Below, in pieces: positions 61,205 through 64,000 of a DNA stretch of 64,000 nucleotides. Position 1 is the first letter of the stretch. Each line of letters begins with the position of its first letter. Made by a program: the position numbers and the translations under genes. This DNA comes from Shinella sp. PSBB067 (GTDB lineage: Bacteria; Pseudomonadota; Alphaproteobacteria; Rhizobiales; Rhizobiaceae), in assembly GCF_016839145.1 (NCBI RefSeq), contig NZ_CP069303.1, forward strand, positions 3,038,001 through 3,102,000. Reading direction: 5' to 3'. Below the pieces are notes generated by a model. That model made no database searches. It was given only the letters and a program-made list of their open reading frames with translations, and was not told the DNA's origin.

Positions 61205-62713
61205 TCAGCGATAGGCGACGCAGACGGACTTGGTCTCGAGGTAGTTGTCGAGGGCTCCCCGCCCGTGTTCGCGACCGATGCCGGATTGCTTGAAGCCGCC
61301 GAACGGCATGTTCTGGTCGGGAATGTTGTGGCTGTTCACCCAGATCACCCCCGCCTTCAGTTTCGGCACGTAGCGCATCACCTTGTTGAGGTCGGTGGTC
61401 CACAGCGAGGCGCCGAGGCCGTAGCGCGTGTCGTTGGCGAGGCGGATGCCCTCGTCGGGATCATCGAACGGCGTTACCGCTACGACCGGCCCGAAGACTT
61501 CCTCCTGCATCAGCGCCATGTCCTGCCTGACGTCGGTGAAGAGTTCCGGCGCGACGTAGAAGCCCTTGTCAGGCGCGGTGCCGCCGATCAGCGGCCGCGC
61601 ACCGTCCTCGATCCCCTTGGCGATGCATGCCTTGACATGGGCCTGGTGGCGCGCAGACACGAGCGGGTTCAACTGGTTCCTCGGGTCGAGACCCGAACCA
61701 AGCGGCAGGCTGCGCGTGATGCCGGCGATCACCTCGAGCGCCTTGTCGTAGATCCCCCTCTGCAGATAGATGCGTGCGCCGGCACAGCAGGTCTGCCCGG
61801 TATTGAAGAAGGTGCCGATGCCCGTCGCAGGCCCGAGCAGATCGAGGTCCATGTCGTCGAACATGACCATCGGCGCCTTGCCGCCGAGTTCCAGCGTCAC
61901 CCGCTTCATGTCCTGCATCGCCTGGATGCCGATGCGCTTGCCGGTGCCGGTGGAGCCGGTGAACGTAATCTTGGCGACCCCGGGATGGGCGACGAGCGCG
62001 GCACCCGCCGTCTCACCCGTACCCGTCACCACATTGACGACGCCTTCGGGCAGGCCCGCCTCAAGACAGATCCGGGCAAGGCGTATCGAGGTGAGCGGCG
62101 TTTCCTCCGCCGGCTTCAGGACAACGGTGCAGCCCGCTGCAAGTGCCGGCGCGATCTTCCACGCGGCCATGTTGAGCGGAAAATTCCAGGGCGTGATCGC
62201 CGCAACGACGCCTACGGCCTCCTTGCGGGTGAACGCCTGGTAGGACATGCCGGGCGGGATGGGGATGGACACGTCGAGGGTAGAGCCCTCGATCTTCGTC
62301 GCCCAGCCCGCCATGTAGCGGAAATATTCCGCCGAGGACTGCACCTCGATCAGCCTTGACAGCATGATCGACTTGCCCTGGTTCAATGTCTCCAGCTGCG
62401 CCAGTTCCTCGCCATGCGCCTCGATCAGGTCGGCGATCTTCAGGAGCAGCCCTTGGCGCTGTGCGGGCAGCATTTTCGACCACGGCCCCTCGAACGCCTC
62501 CTGCGCGGCGGCAACCGCCCTGTCGATATCGGCAGGTCCACAGGCCGGCACGCGCGCAAGCACTTCTCCCGTCGCCGGATTATAGACGGGAGATGTCTCG
62601 CCCGACTGCGCGGGGCTGGATTTTCCGCCGATCACCGCAAGCGGCGCGGCCAGAAAGGACGTGACGTCGGGACTGACGGTTTCGACAAGGCTGTCGGGCC
62701 GGGCTATCTTCAT
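61205..62713 (-). CDS. NAD-dependent aldehyde dehydrogenase, aromatic/phenylacetaldehyde type
   Basis: A 502-residue aldehyde dehydrogenase. It has PWNFPLNMAAWKIAPALAAG, the general base in LELGGKAPM near residue 270 and the catalytic Cys in FFNTGQTCCAGARIY near 303. The ending FGGFKQSGIGREHGRGALDN is shared by FeaB-like phenylacetaldehyde and betaine aldehyde dehydrogenases. An iac-type motif lies upstream. Next to IAA genes, indole-3-acetaldehyde to IAA is an attractive role; that is inference. GAAGGGG precedes the ATG. Confidence 0.87.
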   Translation of the reverse strand: MKIARPDSLVETVSPDVTSFLAAPLAVIGGKSSPAQSGETSPVYNPATGEVLARVPACGPADIDRAVAAAQEAFEGPWSKMLPAQRQGLLLKIADLIEAHGEELAQLETLNQGKSIMLSRLIEVQSSAEYFRYMAGWATKIEGSTLDVSIPIPPGMSYQAFTRKEAVGVVAAITPWNFPLNMAAWKIAPALAAGCTVVLKPAEETPLTSIRLARICLEAGLPEGVVNVVTGTGETAGAALVAHPGVAKITFTGSTGTGKRIGIQAMQDMKRVTLELGGKAPMVMFDDMDLDLLGPATGIGTFFNTGQTCCAGARIYLQRGIYDKALEVIAGITRSLPLGSGLDPRNQLNPLVSARHQAHVKACIAKGIEDGARPLIGGTAPDKGFYVAPELFTDVRQDMALMQEEVFGPVVAVTPFDDPDEGIRLANDTRYGLGASLWTTDLNKVMRYVPKLKAGVIWVNSHNIPDQNMPFGGFKQSGIGREHGRGALDNYLETKSVCVAYR

Positions 62714-62745
62714 TTCGTTCCCCTTCGCTTTTGCGAATTCTATTT

Positions 62746-62767
62746 TTCACGTGATTTTGCACATAAA
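62746..62767 (-). promoter_or_regulatory. iac operator-like motif upstream of aldehyde dehydrogenase
   Basis: On the minus strand it reads TTTATGTGCAAAAT then CACGTGAA. It resembles the iacH site (TTTATGTG-AAAATTACCGTAA) with one inserted base. It lies 33 bp before the start. Confidence 0.4.
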
Positions 62768-62799
62768 ATGCAAAAAGAAAACTGCCGTTTCTCAGTTTC

Positions 62800-63660
62800 T
62801 CAATGCCCCGGCCTGCCCTCGGCATCCGTGCGACACAGCACGAAGTCGAAATGCGCGCGCCAGCTTTCCGTCGGCCTATCGACCTTCTCGAAGGGCACGA
62901 TGAGCGATTGTTTCACACCGAAGACGGCATCGGAGACGAGATAGGGATCGCCGGCCACGAAGATATGCGTGATCACCCGGCGGTAACCGTTGGCGGTGAT
63001 CATGAAATGCATGTGCGCCGGGCGCCACGGGTGGCGGCCGAGGGCCGCCAGCATCCCGCCCACCGGTCCGTCGTCGGGAATGGGATAGGAAACCGGCTTG
63101 ACCCCGCGAAAGGCGTATCGGCCATCCGGACCGGTGCGGAAGATGCCCCTATTGTTGAAGGCGGGCTGGATGCCAGGTTGCTGGACATCGTAGAAGCCAT
63201 CCTCGTTGTCCGACCACACGCTGACCAGCGCATCCTCGACCGGGTTGCCGTGGAGATCGAGGACGCGCCCCTCGAAAAGGCAGGTCTCGCCCTTGCCGTC
63301 GAGGCTGATATTCGCACCCATCTCCCGCTCCGGCGCGCCTTCGACGTGAAAGGGACCGAACACGGTCGTTTCCGTTGCACCGTCGGGCACACGGTTGTTG
63401 ATGGCGTCGACGAGCATGGAAACGCCGAGCACGTCGGAAAGAAGGATGAATTCCTGCCGCGTATCGGTGCAGATCTGGCCGGTGCGGGTCAGGAAATCGA
63501 TCGCCGCTTCCCATTCCGGTTCGGTCAACTCGACATCCTTGATAAAGGCATGCAGATGCTCGACCAGTGACGTCATGACCCTGTGCAGCCGGGGTGACGA
63601 GACCTCGGTCATCCGTGCATTGACGACGTCCGGCGATCGGTCTTCTGTGAAGTAGTTCAT
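62800..63660 (-). CDS. Hydroxyquinol 1,2-dioxygenase
   Basis: A 286-residue intradiol dioxygenase cleaving benzene-1,2,4-triol to maleylacetate. Iron ligands are Tyr157 (DGFYDVQQP), Tyr192 (VSYPIPDDGPVGG), His216 and His218 (RPAHMHF). The GFYDVQQP, PSYPIP-like and GRHPWRPAH blocks are those of hydroxyquinol rather than catechol enzymes. It overlaps the maleylacetate reductase stop by four bases, which supports the assignment. Confidence 0.88.
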   Translation of the reverse strand: MNYFTEDRSPDVVNARMTEVSSPRLHRVMTSLVEHLHAFIKDVELTEPEWEAAIDFLTRTGQICTDTRQEFILLSDVLGVSMLVDAINNRVPDGATETTVFGPFHVEGAPEREMGANISLDGKGETCLFEGRVLDLHGNPVEDALVSVWSDNEDGFYDVQQPGIQPAFNNRGIFRTGPDGRYAFRGVKPVSYPIPDDGPVGGMLAALGRHPWRPAHMHFMITANGYRRVITHIFVAGDPYLVSDAVFGVKQSLIVPFEKVDRPTESWRAHFDFVLCRTDAEGRPGH

Positions 63661-64000
63661 GTCGTCCTCCGATCGACAAGGGGGAGCGCTCCGGCATGGG
63701 CGCGCGCGATAAGGTCACGGATTGCATCCCGCTCGAGGGGGCGCGGGTTCCAGTAAGGATTTGCCAGGGCGATCGTCGCCGCCTGTTCTATGCCGCTTTC
63801 GGCCATGCCGAGATCGGCAAGACTGCCTGGCGCACCGATCGCGCGCCCCAGGTCCTGAAGCGCGCGGCAGGGCTCGCCGCCGAGAACGGCTTCCAATCGT
63901 TCCATGACGCCGGGAATTGCCGGCGCATTGTAGGCCAGCGCGTGCGGCAGGACCACGGTATGGGTCTCGGCATGCGGCAGATCGAAACTGCCGCCGAGAA
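63657..64000 (-). CDS. Maleylacetate reductase (C-terminal part; 5' end outside window)
   Basis: The last 113 residues of an iron-type alcohol dehydrogenase family protein. FDLPHAETHTVVLPHALAYN carries the conserved metal-binding His residues, and AIPGVMERLEAVLGG follows. Maleylacetate reductase makes 3-oxoadipate with NADH and is regularly paired with hydroxyquinol dioxygenase, whose start overlaps the end of this gene. The product feeds PcaIJ and PcaF. Confidence 0.88.
   Translation of the reverse strand, partial: LGGSFDLPHAETHTVVLPHALAYNAPAIPGVMERLEAVLGGEPCRALQDLGRAIGAPGSLADLGMAESGIEQAATIALANPYWNPRPLERDAIRDLIARAHAGALPLVDRRTT

Noticed and set aside
1..64000. CRISPR arrays, tRNA, rRNA and origins
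   Set aside because: No spaced direct repeats, no cloverleaf-like or rRNA-like sequence and no replication gene were seen on reading both strands.

Overview
The window looks like part of a GC-rich alphaproteobacterial replicon, most likely from the Rhizobiaceae. The reasons are a complete cyclic beta-1,2-glucan synthase of about 2,870 residues, a DUF1488 protein, many ribose/inositol-type ABC importers, inositol genes and beta-ketoadipate genes arranged as in rhizobia. No rRNA, tRNA, CRISPR array, origin or intact mobile element was seen. The density of catabolic modules would suit a megaplasmid, chromid or accessory chromosomal region; this is inference.

Region 1 (1-27.2 kb) is a carbohydrate/cyclitol uptake and catabolism block. 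It holds iolD and iolE, two IolG-like and two further Gfo/Idh/MocA dehydrogenases, and two sugar-phosphate isomerase/epimerase-like TIM barrels besides IolE. It also holds an HpaI-type aldolase, a 2-hydroxyacid dehydrogenase, a succinate-semialdehyde-type aldehyde dehydrogenase and a phytanoyl-CoA-dioxygenase-like protein. Three separate importers of the ribose family are present, with one RpiR and one LacI regulator. iolB, iolC and an obvious iolA are not in view, so the lower pathway is not the standard one as far as this window shows. Eight copies of an inverted repeat, TGCAA-N6-TTGCA or close to it, lie in front of nearly every transcription unit of the block. They suggest one regulon, probably of the RpiR protein.

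Region 2 (27.2-39.5 kb) holds cell-envelope and general genes: a small secreted protein with the Yx(FWY)xxD repeat, a fused membrane/ATPase ABC exporter of the YddA type, a pyridoxamine-5'-phosphate-oxidase-like protein, the cyclic glucan synthase and DUF1488.

Region 3 (39.5-43.9 kb) is gene-poor. It has three predicted membrane or secreted proteins of unknown function and a frameshifted IS3 orfA remnant.

Region 4 (43.9-64 kb) is an aromatic catabolism super-cluster. Its core is a complete-looking iac set for the plant hormone indole-3-acetic acid (iacH-A-B-C-D-E-F-G on the minus strand, iacR and iacI on the plus strand). It is flanked by an intradiol dioxygenase and muconate cycloisomerase (catechol ortho-cleavage), pcaIJF with the regulator pcaR, and a hydroxyquinol dioxygenase/maleylacetate reductase pair. 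IAA would be taken to catechol, then to 3-oxoadipate, then to succinyl-CoA and acetyl-CoA. The hydroxyquinol branch enters at 3-oxoadipate too. No muconolactone isomerase (catC) was recognised. A shared operator-like motif precedes iacR, iacH, iacI and an aldehyde dehydrogenase that might make IAA from indole-3-acetaldehyde. Two gene remnants (FAD synthetase N-terminus, histone-deacetylase-like C-terminus) mark past rearrangements.
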